Assembly (NCBI GenBank): GCA_015478945.1 | Contig: JABUQX010023003.1 | Location: 17,501 to 27,500, forward strand | Direction: 5' to 3' | Origin: Trachelipus rathkii | Taxonomy: Eukaryota; Arthropoda; Malacostraca; Isopoda; Trachelipodidae | DNA: 10,000 nucleotides | Shown: in pieces, positions 1 through 6,590 of the stretch | Position numbering within the stretch: position 1 is the stretch's first letter | Layout of the letters: every line of letters begins with the position of its first letter | Made by a program: the position numbers and the translations under genes | The notes under the pieces: generated by a model | What the model saw: only the letters and a program-made list of their open reading frames with translations | What the model was told of the DNA's origin: nothing | Database searches by the model: none

Positions 1-100
1 TTTGTCATGTTTCTCCTACTGCTTTTTTTTCCGATGCTTGTACAGCACCTAACCCCCCTAATCTTGGGGCAAAGAGGAAGGGTGAAGAAAGAAGAAAGAA
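1..100 (+). mobile_element. LINE copy A, 3'-terminal fragment (cut by window edge)
   Basis: This stretch matches the 3' non-coding end of the LINE family seen four more times in the window. The segment 'gtcatgtttctcctactgc' parallels 5388-5407 and 2636-2652, and 'cagcacctaaccccccta' parallels 'gcaccttaccccc' at 5431-5443. Its last part, 'ggggcaaagaggaag', matches 'agggtcaaagaggaag' at 9387-9402 in copy D. It then runs straight into an (AT)n array. The 5' part lies outside the window and no coding sequence is present. Copy membership rests on visible similarity between copies; the family name is not established. Confidence 0.7.
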
Positions 101-140
<40 letters not shown>

Positions 141-189
141 TATATATATATATATTATATATATATATATATATAGTATTAATATATAT

Positions 190-230
<41 letters not shown>

Positions 231-232
231 AT
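101..232. repeat. (AT)n microsatellite
   Basis: This is an imperfect AT dinucleotide array of about 130 bp, with occasional ATT, AGT and AAAT interruptions. It begins exactly where LINE copy A ends and finishes about 15 bp before the 3' end of the UBE4B exon. Tyr/Ile-rich reading frames across it are artefacts of the repeat. Confidence 0.97.
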
Positions 233-246
233 CATATAAAAAATAC

Positions 247-526
247 ATAACTGTAAAGTGAAGAGTAGGAACTCTGTGAGATCATCTAAGAACCATTCTG
301 GCAAGGATGAAAAAAGCTCAGGAGTTTTCGTTTGAAGAAACTCGGGTGACGAGAGATTCGAAGATGACAAGGGCGAACCGATGATGGAGATTTGTTGAGA
401 CACCTCCTTCCCTAACAGGCACTGAAGGAGGACGGACGCGACGCCGGCATAAAATATTATACTACGCTCCATAAGGTGCTCATCCAAAAGACCCGCATCT
501 GCGCAAACTCGAGATTTATATAGTTT
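247..526 (-). CDS. UBE4B: UBE4B (Ufd2-type E4 ubiquitin ligase), internal exon, downstream of the two
   Basis: UBE4B/Ufd2 is a U-box E3/E4 that extends ubiquitin chains together with p97/VCP. This exon encodes part of its helical Ufd2 core. Reading starts at 526 after a clean acceptor (TTGTTGCAG) and stays open for 92 codons. Residues 8-16 read CADAGLLDE, 25-26 FY, 75-77 LPE and 85-89 EFLLF. These follow the order of vertebrate UBE4B (CADAGLLDE, NFYG, LPEFYVEDVAEFLFF), as I recall that protein. The exon is in phase 0 with the one at 6083-6178. It is more GC-rich than the AT-rich surroundings. The 3' boundary is uncertain: GT at 246-245 (used here) or at 251-250. CAG followed by TTATGT at 251-245 resembles a mutated GTATGT donor. 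A serine-rich loop of about 20 residues (near residues 45-70) looks longer than in vertebrates. The U-box is outside the window. Confidence 0.9.
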
Positions 527-552
527 CTGCAACAATAACAACAATAATAATG
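527..552 (-). promoter_or_regulatory. 3' splice site of the UBE4B exon at 526
   Basis: On the minus strand, T-rich sequence (TTATTGTTGTTATTGTTG) leads into CAG at 529-527, directly before the first codon AAA at 526-524. The pyrimidine-like tract is formed by the end of a TTG/ATT trinucleotide array, so the microsatellite supplies the splicing signal. Confidence 0.8.
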
Positions 553-602
553 ATAATAATAATAATACTAATACTACTACTACTACTACTAATAATAATA
601 AT
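533..602. repeat. AAC/AAT/ACT trinucleotide microsatellite
   Basis: This compound trinucleotide array runs AACAATAAT, then AATAATACT, then repeated ACT, then AAT. It lies inside the UBE4B intron immediately upstream (minus strand) of the exon at 526. Any leucine- or valine-rich open frame through it is low complexity, not protein. Confidence 0.95.
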
Positions 603-870
603 TCCAAATTTTTGCTTCAGAAAATAAACAATTTACATTAATTAAGCTTGACATTCCGTTATAATATTTAATTTTAGTATAATATAATATTTAATAATAT
701 ACAATTTCTGAAAGGGGGCTACTAATTGTATGAAACACACTGTTGCGTCCTTTGAGCCCCAAAAATAATACAAGTATAATTAAATTTAAATTTAAGTAAT
801 TGGGTTTAGGGATTAAGCTTGATGTAATCCACTATACCAATTTTAATAATTATGATACATAATATTAGCA
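603..870. other. AT-rich intron sequence, nothing recognised
   Basis: This non-repetitive, AT-rich stretch between two trinucleotide arrays holds no open frame of note, no splice-bounded exon and no recognisable transposon ends. It lies within the UBE4B intron (527-6082). Confidence 0.6.
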
Positions 871-1650
<780 letters not shown>

Positions 1651-1761
1651 ATAATAATAACAATTTGAATAAATAAAAATTGTGCTAGATATGTATGTTA
1701 GCAGTCTTTATTTACTAACGAATGTTAAGTGTAGTAATTATTACAGTGAAAAGGCTAAAGA

Positions 1762-1766
<5 letters not shown>
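1651..1766. other. AT-rich intron spacer, nothing recognised
   Basis: This short unique stretch lies between the AAT arrays and the poly-T end of the SINE. I see no coding signal and no convincing target-site duplication for the SINE. Confidence 0.5.
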
Positions 1767-1796
<30 letters not shown>

Positions 1797-1976
1797 ATAA
1801 ACACCGTCACTCACGGGCAGAGCCCTAATCAAGGAGGGTGTGTACTCATTTAACGTCCGAGCAGGACGGAGCCAAGCCCAAGGAGAGAATAGCTCACATT
1901 CTCCCACCTCGAGCCAGTTGCGAAACCTGGACCTGCGCTTGGTTGGCGAATCTCTTAACACGAGGCTATCGGGCGC
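1767..1976 (-). mobile_element. tRNA-derived SINE with poly(A) tail
   Basis: On the minus strand the element begins GCGCCCGATAGCCTCG and ends in a 26-nt poly(A), read as poly(T) at 1767-1792 on the plus strand. The head looks like a tRNA. There is a D-arm/box A-like segment (GATAGCCTCGTGTTAAGAG). A 7-nt loop (CAACCAA) is closed by a stem with four of five pairs (TTCGC/GCGCA). A T-arm/box B-like hairpin follows (CCAGGTTTCGCAACTGG). The body (about 1793-1900) is unrelated to tRNA and includes a hairpin-like GAGAATGTGAGCTATTCTC segment. Head, body and A-tail are the standard SINE layout. SINEs are transcribed by Pol III and mobilised by a partner LINE. No flanking target duplication was convincing, and the family name is unknown. 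Confidence 0.75.
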
Positions 1977-2045
1977 TTTATATAAATAATATAAAATACA
2001 AAAAAAAATATAATATATATACATATCAACAATTAATAATACTTA

Positions 2046-2128
2046 CACTAACACTATTAGAATAACAACACTAATTATTACCACTAACACTATTAGAATA
2101 ACACAATAATTATTACCACTAACATTAC
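2046..2128. repeat. Minisatellite, about 36-bp unit, 2.3 copies
   Basis: Units start at 2046, 2082 and 2117, each beginning CACTAACA. The first two share CACTAACACTATTAGAATAA and end in ATTATTAC, with lengths of 36 and 35 bp. The third is partial (12 bp). The flanks are AT-rich. The unit may have grown out of the surrounding AAT-type simple sequence. Confidence 0.85.
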
Positions 2129-2511
2129 CATAATAATGACGTTATAATAATGGGTACTGTGAATTTAGCCAGTTTGATGTTAATAAAATAGCTAGATTTT
2201 ACAAAAGCAAAATCACTGAGTTTGTTATTTATTAATATTTATTTAAATAATAAGTATTTATCTTCTAGTAAAAGACTTAATAGAGTTTTCGGTTTTAATG
2301 TCTTGTGGCATTGAGTTGTAAAGTTTAGTTGCTTTGTAGCTTTCGCATTGTGTGGCATTTTTTAGTCGACAAGAATGGAGAGTTTATGTAATTATTATTT
2401 CGTAAATTAATTTGACTTGCATCGCGCCTTGCTTGGCTTGAGCGAAAATTTGCTAGCAAGAAGTCGCAGGCATTATTATGGATTATTTTATTTATTTATT
2501 TAACAGGAGAA
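2129..2511. other. Intron sequence, nothing recognised, ending in (ATTT)n
   Basis: This AT-rich, mostly single-copy-looking sequence has no plausible exon or transposon terminus. It ends with a short (ATTT)n run at about 2482-2502, just before LINE copy C begins. It could contain an old unrecognised repeat. Confidence 0.5.
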
Positions 2512-2719
2512 TGGCAGGGTTATGTGAGAGGGCATGATTGTGGGCTTTACAAAGGGAATGAACACCACATTAAGGGTCCATCGAAATTTTTCTGACTGCG
2601 ACGAGTTCTCACTTAAGGGTATAAAGGGGAATTGCGTCATGTTCTTCTACTATTCTGTTCCGGTGTATTCTACGCACCTCATTCCCAATCTGGGGTTAGG
2701 AGGTAGATCACGATGATAT
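2512..2719 (+). mobile_element. LINE copy C, 5'-truncated 3' end
   Basis: This segment covers the last codons and the 3' non-coding region of the LINE. 'gtgagagggcatgattgtggg' parallels 9261-9278 and 3158-3178. 'agggtccatcg' parallels 5279-5289. 'tttttctgactgcgacgag' parallels 5316-5334, followed by 'aagggtataaagggg'. Compared with copy B it has an internal deletion between the GGGAATGAAC-like and GGTCCATCG-like parts. It starts after a short (ATTT)n run and its 3' end passes through CGATGAT into (AT)n. It has no coding capacity. Confidence 0.8.
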
Positions 2720-2774
2720 TTTATATATATATATTATATATATTTATATATATATATATACTATATATATATAT

Positions 2775-2816
<42 letters not shown>

Positions 2817-2840
2817 ATATATATATATATATATATATTA
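2720..2840. repeat. (AT)n microsatellite between two LINE fragments
   Basis: This AT array of about 120 bp joins the 3' end of LINE copy C to the truncated start of LINE copy B. Both junctions are abrupt. Confidence 0.96.
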
Positions 2841-2841
2841 T

Positions 2842-3225
2842 CGGCGTGTATGGGCCTGTGAGAAGAATTGATAAAATAAGAAATGAACGAATTAAGGAGT
2901 TGTGTGGTGTGAAGAAAGGAGTAAATGAGAGAATAATGAAAGTACATTGAGATTGGTTTTGGGGTCATGTGGAAGGATGGAATGGATAGTCGTTTTGGTT
3001 AAGCGGATATACAGTGGTGAGCGTGTTGGGAATCGATCGGTTGGGAGTCCGAAGGAAAAGTGAACTGAGTCAGTAAAGGAATGCCTGAAGGAAAGTAATG
3101 GGAGTTGCGGCAGAAGGAGAGAGAAAGGTGCATGAAATAGGAGTGAAGAGCGGGGTTTTGTGAAGGGGTATGGTTGTGGCACACCTGGGCCAAGGGATGA
3201 ATCCTACATTGACGAGATGCCATAG
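2842..3225 (+). pseudogene. LINE copy B, C-terminal coding remnant (5' half, before the hAT insertion)
   Basis: Plus-strand translation gives VRRIDKIRNERIKELCGVKK near 2856-2917, then a broken WFGHVE-like stretch. This is the conserved C-terminal tail after the reverse transcriptase domain of the same LINE as copy D; compare ELCGVKKGVNE at 9022-9054. In-frame stops (for example at 2948-2950) and frame changes make it a pseudogene. It starts abruptly after (AT)n, so it is 5'-truncated, and it stops at 3225 where a hAT transposon is inserted. It resumes at 5272. Minus-strand frames over it are shadows. Confidence 0.85.
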
Positions 3226-3238
3226 CTGGGTTCACACT
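3221..3238. repeat. Left target duplication and hAT terminal inverted repeat
   Basis: CATAG (3221-3225) is followed by CTGGGTTCACACT (3226-3238). The second part is the inverted partner of AGTGTGAACCCTG at 5259-5271, with one mismatch in 13. CAGGGTTC-type ends are typical of hAT elements. Confidence 0.85.
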
Positions 3239-3255
3239 GAAATTTTGAATTTGAA

Positions 3256-3299
3256 TTCCCTGACTTTCCCTGACCAAATCCGCAAATTTTCCCTGACCA
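3256..3299. repeat. hAT left subterminal TTCCCTGAC repeats
   Basis: Three copies of a TTCCCTGAC motif lie just inside the left inverted repeat, at about 3256, 3266 and 3289. The same motifs occur near the right end (5213-5254) in the same plus-strand orientation. Subterminal repeats in hAT elements commonly bind transposase, and that role is assumed here. Confidence 0.8.
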
Positions 3300-3426
3300 G
3301 CGTGTTCGTTATTTTTGGCGTATATAATATCTATTAATCATTATTGCAGCTATTTACTTCGTTTGATGTGTTAAATATTGAAAAATTTACTTTAAAAACT
3401 CTTCTTCATCAGATGGATGAATTTAA

Positions 3427-3445
3427 ATTTTTTTTTTTTTTTTTA
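3427..3445. repeat. Poly(T) run
   Basis: A homopolymer run of about 19 T lies inside the hAT element. On the minus strand it reads poly(A) downstream of the transposase remnants. No AATAAA-type signal was clearly tied to it. Confidence 0.8.
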
Positions 3446-3599
3446 GTAATCCAGCCTATACCTTCCCCATAGCTGTCCAACCAACTCCTTTTTTATTTTT
3501 TCCAAAAGTAAGTTTTATTTATACAAAAAGAAAATAAATTAAAAGCTTACATTAATAGCCTAGGTGAATAACGTCCACTGTGATCACAAAAAGTTCTAA

Positions 3600-3840
3600 A
3601 TGGGGAGATTTTGAGGTTAACTTTTTCTTCTCAAGCATCTGAATTTTTGATTTTAGCTGTCCCTTCTTCTGTCAAAGCTTTTAGTTTTAACATTTTCTCT
3701 GCTTTCAAGTTTATATAGATCTGTATGGATAATTTTTTTTTTCAACTTTTTATTCTCTTCTTCTTTTTTGGTTCTGTTTTGACTCTTTTAGATGTTCTTC
3801 ATATTATCCTATGATGCCAGCTTCTTACATTTGTCCATTT
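3600..3840 (-). pseudogene. hAT transposase C-terminal tail remnant
   Basis: Minus-strand translation gives Lys/Glu/Arg-rich pieces interrupted by stops, such as KSKQNQKRRRE followed by a stop. Charged coiled-coil-like tails follow the hATC dimerisation domain in many hAT transposases, and position and order fit. No diagnostic hATC residues were recognised, so this is a weak call based on composition and context. Confidence 0.35.
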
Positions 3841-4134
3841 TTGAGTGGATAGACTTTATATGAATACTTTCATGAGATCTTCATAGCATGTGCACTGTTC
3901 CTTTGAGAAATCAGACTAAGTTCTTTCAGATTTTCCACTAAAATTTGCTTAATTTATAGAAAAACTCTTCTTCCATCTGTCGCATTTGTCCATGCAAATT
4001 TAATATTTATAATTTGCCAACACTCCAACTAACATGATTCCCAGGTACTATAGATGAAAAAAACTAATCAAGTCTCCTTAGAAAGACAATCACCATCCAA
4101 AAATATTTTGAATTTTAATTCAAGGGTAGAATGA

Positions 4135-4357
4135 GCTTCACTGCAAAGTAGAGTGTATTGTGCTTTTGCTTTCTAGAAAAATAGGGAGCAAGTCCATGGT
4201 TAATCACTTATTTACATTTCATCTGCCCCATTTTAAAATTTGAAGCTACCGCACTATCTGGAAACATTAATTTAAATGTTTCCCCTATATATCTGGCACC
4301 GAATTTAAAGACATTTATCATCCACCACCTTTAATGCCCTTAGTATTTCAGATCTTG
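4135..4357 (-). pseudogene. hAT transposase, middle part, frameshifted
   Basis: From 4357 the minus strand reads VTRSEILRALKVVDDKCL and then a stop. A shifted frame from 4297 reads ARYIGETFKLMFPDSAVA, SNFKMGQMKCK, a stop, then VINHGLAPYFSRKQ. The motif order (SEILWALK-like, LFKxMFPDS, FxxGxxKxxYVIxxGLAPYF) is one I recognise from hAT transposases with N-terminal BED-like fingers. At least one frameshift and one internal stop (the Y of YVI lost as TAA) show that it is dead. It follows the zinc-finger frame at 4434-4769 in the same direction. The expected following catalytic part (SFDESLNK-like) is not visible, which suggests an internal deletion. Confidence 0.82.
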
Positions 4358-4433
4358 TAACATCCTTAATGCAAAAAGATGAAACTGGATTGATAAACTG
4401 GTTTTGGTTTGTTATTTAATGAAACACTCAGGG

Positions 4434-4769
4434 TCATTTACAACGTTGAGTATGATTAGAAGTTGATGGAATGGCATAATTTTCAGTGCACACACTTTCA
4501 CTAATATTTGTATTATTAGAACACGTAATGAAAAAGTTTTTCAATGATGGTTGGTCCTGATGAGTTTTGATTAAATTCAAATGAGTTTCCCCTCTTGAAT
4601 GTGAAACTTCGGCTTGGCGTCCCATGTTAGATAGATCAAAGTTCTTTTTACATACTTTACAGTATGCCTTGGAACTATCAGGTCCTTTACCCAACCACCT
4701 GATAAACTTTGGGTTCAGTTTGACGTCCAACCACTGGTCGTTAAAGTTAGTTTTTTTGTTTGAAGTCAT
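4434..4769 (-). CDS. hAT transposase N-terminal fragment, C2H2/BED-like zinc finger
   Basis: The 111-residue frame begins MTSNKKTNFNDQWLDVKLNP. It holds a zinc-finger pattern C37-x2-C40-x16-H57-x5-H63 (YCKVCKKNFDLSNMG, then HSRGETH). This layout, FNDxWL then GDxxKAYCKxCxKxF then H-x5-H, is typical of the DNA-binding N-terminus of BED-type hAT transposases. The frame stops at 4434-4436 where the decayed family would continue into the SEILRALK region, so it is a fragment of the broken transposase and not a separate host gene. It lies inside the 3226-5271 element, transcribed away from the right inverted repeat, leaving about 490 bp as its 5' leader. A translated product would bind DNA at most. 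Confidence 0.8.
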   Translation of the reverse strand: MTSNKKTNFNDQWLDVKLNPKFIRWLGKGPDSSKAYCKVCKKNFDLSNMGRQAEVSHSRGETHLNLIKTHQDQPSLKNFFITCSNNTNISESVCTENYAIPSTSNHTQRCK

Positions 4770-5258
4770 TTTATAAATACCGGTAAATAATAAATACCTT
4801 CAACTGCACAAAAATCCAAGATCACTTGGTCAAACCTCAAAAAAAAACACCTCAAAAAGTATAAATCCCTAAAAAGAAAAAGATATAAACAGATTAAGTC
4901 ATAAGTCATACAGTCTAAAAAAACACATCCATATACTAATCACCTTCAATCGAAAGGATGAACTTGGAACAACCTCTACGAACAGAATAGTAGGTAATAG
5001 TGAACTAAAAATAGAAAGAAACAGGATAGAAGTAGATTTATGGAATGTCATTCCTCGCCCATCCTTTTCATTCACTTATCAAATACATCTCTTATTCCAC
5101 AATTATACAGTAAGGAAAAAAAATATCAAAAATATACAACTTGGTCCATGGATCATTCTTCATATGTTTTGAAATTTTAAAACTTTCCTGACTTTCAGCA
5201 TATCTTAAAACGTTTCCCTGACTTTCCCTGACCAATTTTTTTCCCTGACTTTCCAAAA
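4770..5258 (-). other. hAT 5' leader and right subterminal region
   Basis: This non-coding, AT-rich stretch lies between the transposase start and the right inverted repeat. At 5169-5195 and 5213-5254 it carries TTTCCTGAC/TTCCCTGAC repeats in the same orientation as those at the left end. The block at 5171-5195 (GAAATTTT...CCTGACTTT) resembles 3239-3267 directly, not inverted. No convincing promoter was identified. Confidence 0.6.
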
Positions 5259-5276
5259 AGTGTGAACCCTGCATAG
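5259..5276. repeat. Right hAT terminal inverted repeat and target duplication
   Basis: AGTGTGAACCCTG (5259-5271) is the inverse of the left terminus, and CATAG (5272-5276) repeats the five bases before the left terminus. Beyond it, LINE copy B continues with TGAGGGTCCATCG. Confidence 0.87.
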
Positions 5277-5444
5277 TGAGGGTCCATCGCAGTCTAGTGA
5301 AGCCCTAGGATGGATTTTTCTGACTGTGACGAGTTCTCGATTAAGGGTATAAAGGGAGCTGTTAGGATGGGCTTTCTTTTCGACTTGCGTCATATTCTTC
5401 TACTACTTTTCTGTTTCCAGTGCATGTGAAGCACCTTACCCCCA
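5272..5444 (+). mobile_element. LINE copy B, 3'-terminal part after the hAT insertion
   Basis: Removing 3226-5271 and one CATAG restores a continuous LINE 3' region: 'gacgagatgccatag' joins 'tgagggtccatcg', matching 'gacgagacaccacagtggg' of copy D (9308-9326). It continues with 'ggatggatttttctgactgtg' and 'gttctcgattaagggtataa', shared with copy C. It ends in GCACCTTACCCCC, directly followed by (GGT)n. It is non-coding. Confidence 0.85.
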
Positions 5445-5476
5445 GGTGGTGGTGGTGGTGGTGGTGGTGGTGGTGG

Positions 5477-5537
<61 letters not shown>
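5445..5537. repeat. Compound (GGT)n-(GAT)n microsatellite
   Basis: About 11 GGT units (5445-5477) switch to about 20 GAT units (5478-5537) with almost no interruption. The array sits at the 3' end of LINE copy B and passes into (AT)n. Copy C has a trace of the same motif (CGATGAT) at its end. Confidence 0.97.
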
Positions 5538-5672
5538 CATATATATAATATATATTATATATATATATATATATAATAAATAAGAAATAATATATTATAT
5601 TATATATATATAGTATATATATATATAATTATAATATATAATATATATATATTATATATATATATATATATA
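5538..5672. repeat. (AT)n microsatellite
   Basis: This imperfect AT array of about 135 bp continues the compound array that starts at 5445. It is interrupted by AATAAATAAGAAATAAT at about 5573-5590. Confidence 0.96.
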
Positions 5673-6073
5673 AGTTACTTATTTCTTTATTTTCATTTAC
5701 TTGCTTATGACCAACAGTAGCAGTTTGACTCCCCAAAAAACCCAAATTCCAACATCATAATCAGGCCTGAACTTATTGGTGATCATGAAGTCAAGGGTAC
5801 ACATTCTGATAACTATACAAGAGCTATGCAAGATAACATATAAGTGAAGTACACACCTAAAGGTAGCACGATCTACCAAATAACAGACCAAGAACACAAC
5901 AGAAGAGAGAAAAAAAAATTAATCTCTTTTCCCAAGGCCACTCTTTCAGATTTATTTTTCACTCTAGCATGTAATTTTCAGACAACTTTGGTTTACATTT
6001 GAGAGCATCTCGAACAGAACCAACAACCAAAATAATAAAATTTAAAATAAAAAATAAAACTAGCAGAAAACTT
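5673..6073 (-). other. UBE4B intron, single-copy-like sequence, nothing recognised
   Basis: This 400-bp stretch next to the exon at 6083-6178 shows no microsatellite, transposon end or recognisable protein. A 66-codon minus-strand frame at 5697-5897 has no family resemblance. Because the two flanking exons already join in phase and match consecutive UBE4B segments, no exon is expected between them. Confidence 0.6.
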
Positions 6074-6085
6074 GATACTTACTCT
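6074..6085 (-). promoter_or_regulatory. 5' splice site of the UBE4B exon at 6083-6178
   Basis: On the minus strand, AGA at the exon end is followed by GTAAGTATC (6082-6074), a near-consensus donor. The exon therefore ends at 6083 after a complete Arg codon (phase 0). Confidence 0.9.
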
Positions 6086-6178
6086 AAGTTGTGTTTTCCA
6101 TTTTTTAAGAAGTTCTCTTTGCCTCGATGCAACTGGAAGGCTTCCCCACTGAGATTCAGTACTTTCGATTTCTTCCAC
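6083..6178 (-). CDS. UBE4B: UBE4B (Ufd2-type E4 ubiquitin ligase), internal exon, upstream of the two
   Basis: This exon of 32 codons begins VEEIESTESQWGSLPVASRQ and ends KKWKTQLR. It is bounded by CTGTAG before 6178 and GTAAGT after 6083. A stop codon (TAG, the acceptor itself) immediately precedes the frame, as expected for an exon and not a free ORF. Joined in phase 0 to the exon at 526 it gives KTQLR then KLYKSRVCADAGLLDE. Vertebrate UBE4B, as I recall it, has VEDLKNNESQW, REMLKRCKTQLKKL and CADAGLLDE in the same order and spacing. The segment lies at the start of the Ufd2 core, in a helix-rich linker-like part. Earlier exons lie beyond the window or were not recognised at 6179-10000, which is occupied by (AT)n and LINE copies. 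Confidence 0.9.
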
Positions 6179-6190
6179 CTACAGAGTGTA
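6179..6190 (-). promoter_or_regulatory. 3' splice site of the UBE4B exon at 6178
   Basis: On the minus strand the order is (TA)n, then CACTCTGT, then AG at 6180-6179. Only about eight bases separate the dinucleotide array from the acceptor, and there is no ordinary polypyrimidine tract beyond CTCTGT. The alternating T of the array must serve instead. Confidence 0.75.
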
Positions 6191-6209
6191 TATATATATA
6201 TATAATATA

Positions 6210-6279
<70 letters not shown>

Positions 6280-6339
6280 ATATATATATATATTATATCT
6301 ATATATTATAATATATATATATATATATAACTATATAGC

Positions 6340-6378
<39 letters not shown>

Positions 6379-6464
6379 ATATAGTATATATATATAATAA
6401 TATATTATATAATTATATATATATATAGTATATAATATATTAATTATATATATAATAATATATT
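6188..6464. repeat. Long (AT)n microsatellite
   Basis: This AT array of about 277 bp is the longest in the window, with a few breaks such as ATCTAT, CTATAGCGGT and AATAATAT. One end touches the UBE4B acceptor and the other touches the 5' side of LINE copy D. Confidence 0.97.
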
Positions 6465-6590
6465 AAAGGACAGTGGTATTTGGGTTGGCGACCAACTACC
6501 ACTTATTTTTTCGCTAGGAATGATTATGCATGACTTGGGACCTGATCGTGAACCAGTCGTAAGCGACATTGTATCTTTCGGCGAATCTGT

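Larger units (their letters stand above)
3226..5271 (-). mobile_element. hAT-like DNA transposon, degenerate, inserted in LINE copy B
   Basis: The 2046-bp element is bounded by 13-bp inverted repeats (CTGGGTTCACACT and AGTGTGAACCCTG). It is flanked on both sides by CATAG and splits the 3' region of LINE copy B, so it is younger than that LINE. The minus strand carries transposase remnants: an N-terminal zinc-finger frame (4434-4769), a broken middle part (about 4135-4357) and a Lys/Glu-rich tail (about 3600-3840). hAT elements usually make 8-bp target duplications. Here only 5 bp match exactly, although TGCCATAG on the left and TGCATAG (overlapping the right TIR end) on the right would fit an 8-bp site damaged by a small deletion. 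At 2 kb it is short for an autonomous hAT, and frame breaks make it inactive. Its transposase runs in the same sense as UBE4B. Confidence 0.88.

Noticed and set aside
1905..1976. Functional tRNA gene
   Set aside because: The stems are imperfect, position 33 is not T, and the sequence continues into a non-tRNA body with a poly(A) tail, so it is a SINE head.
1838..2065. Plus-strand 75-codon frame and the overlapping minus-strand 77-codon frame
   Set aside because: Both run through the SINE body and into AT-rich sequence; they are chance frames in a Pol III-type repeat.
2774..3277. Several minus-strand frames of 60-96 codons
   Set aside because: They are antisense to LINE copy B, whose plus-strand translation carries the conserved family tail.
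4434..4769. Independent host zinc-finger gene
   Set aside because: It lies between hAT inverted repeats and is followed in order by hAT transposase motifs, so it is part of the transposon.
5092..5393. Minus-strand frames containing repeated VRESQG-like residues
   Set aside because: They translate the hAT subterminal CCCTGAC repeats and the LINE 3' end, neither of which is coding on that strand.
5445..5537. CRISPR-like or coding Gly/Asp tract
   Set aside because: Trinucleotide microsatellite with no spacers and no flanking frame; it marks the end of a LINE copy.
5697..5897. Minus-strand 66-codon frame as a third UBE4B exon
   Set aside because: The exons at 6083-6178 and 526 already join in phase and match adjacent UBE4B segments, and this frame resembles no known domain.
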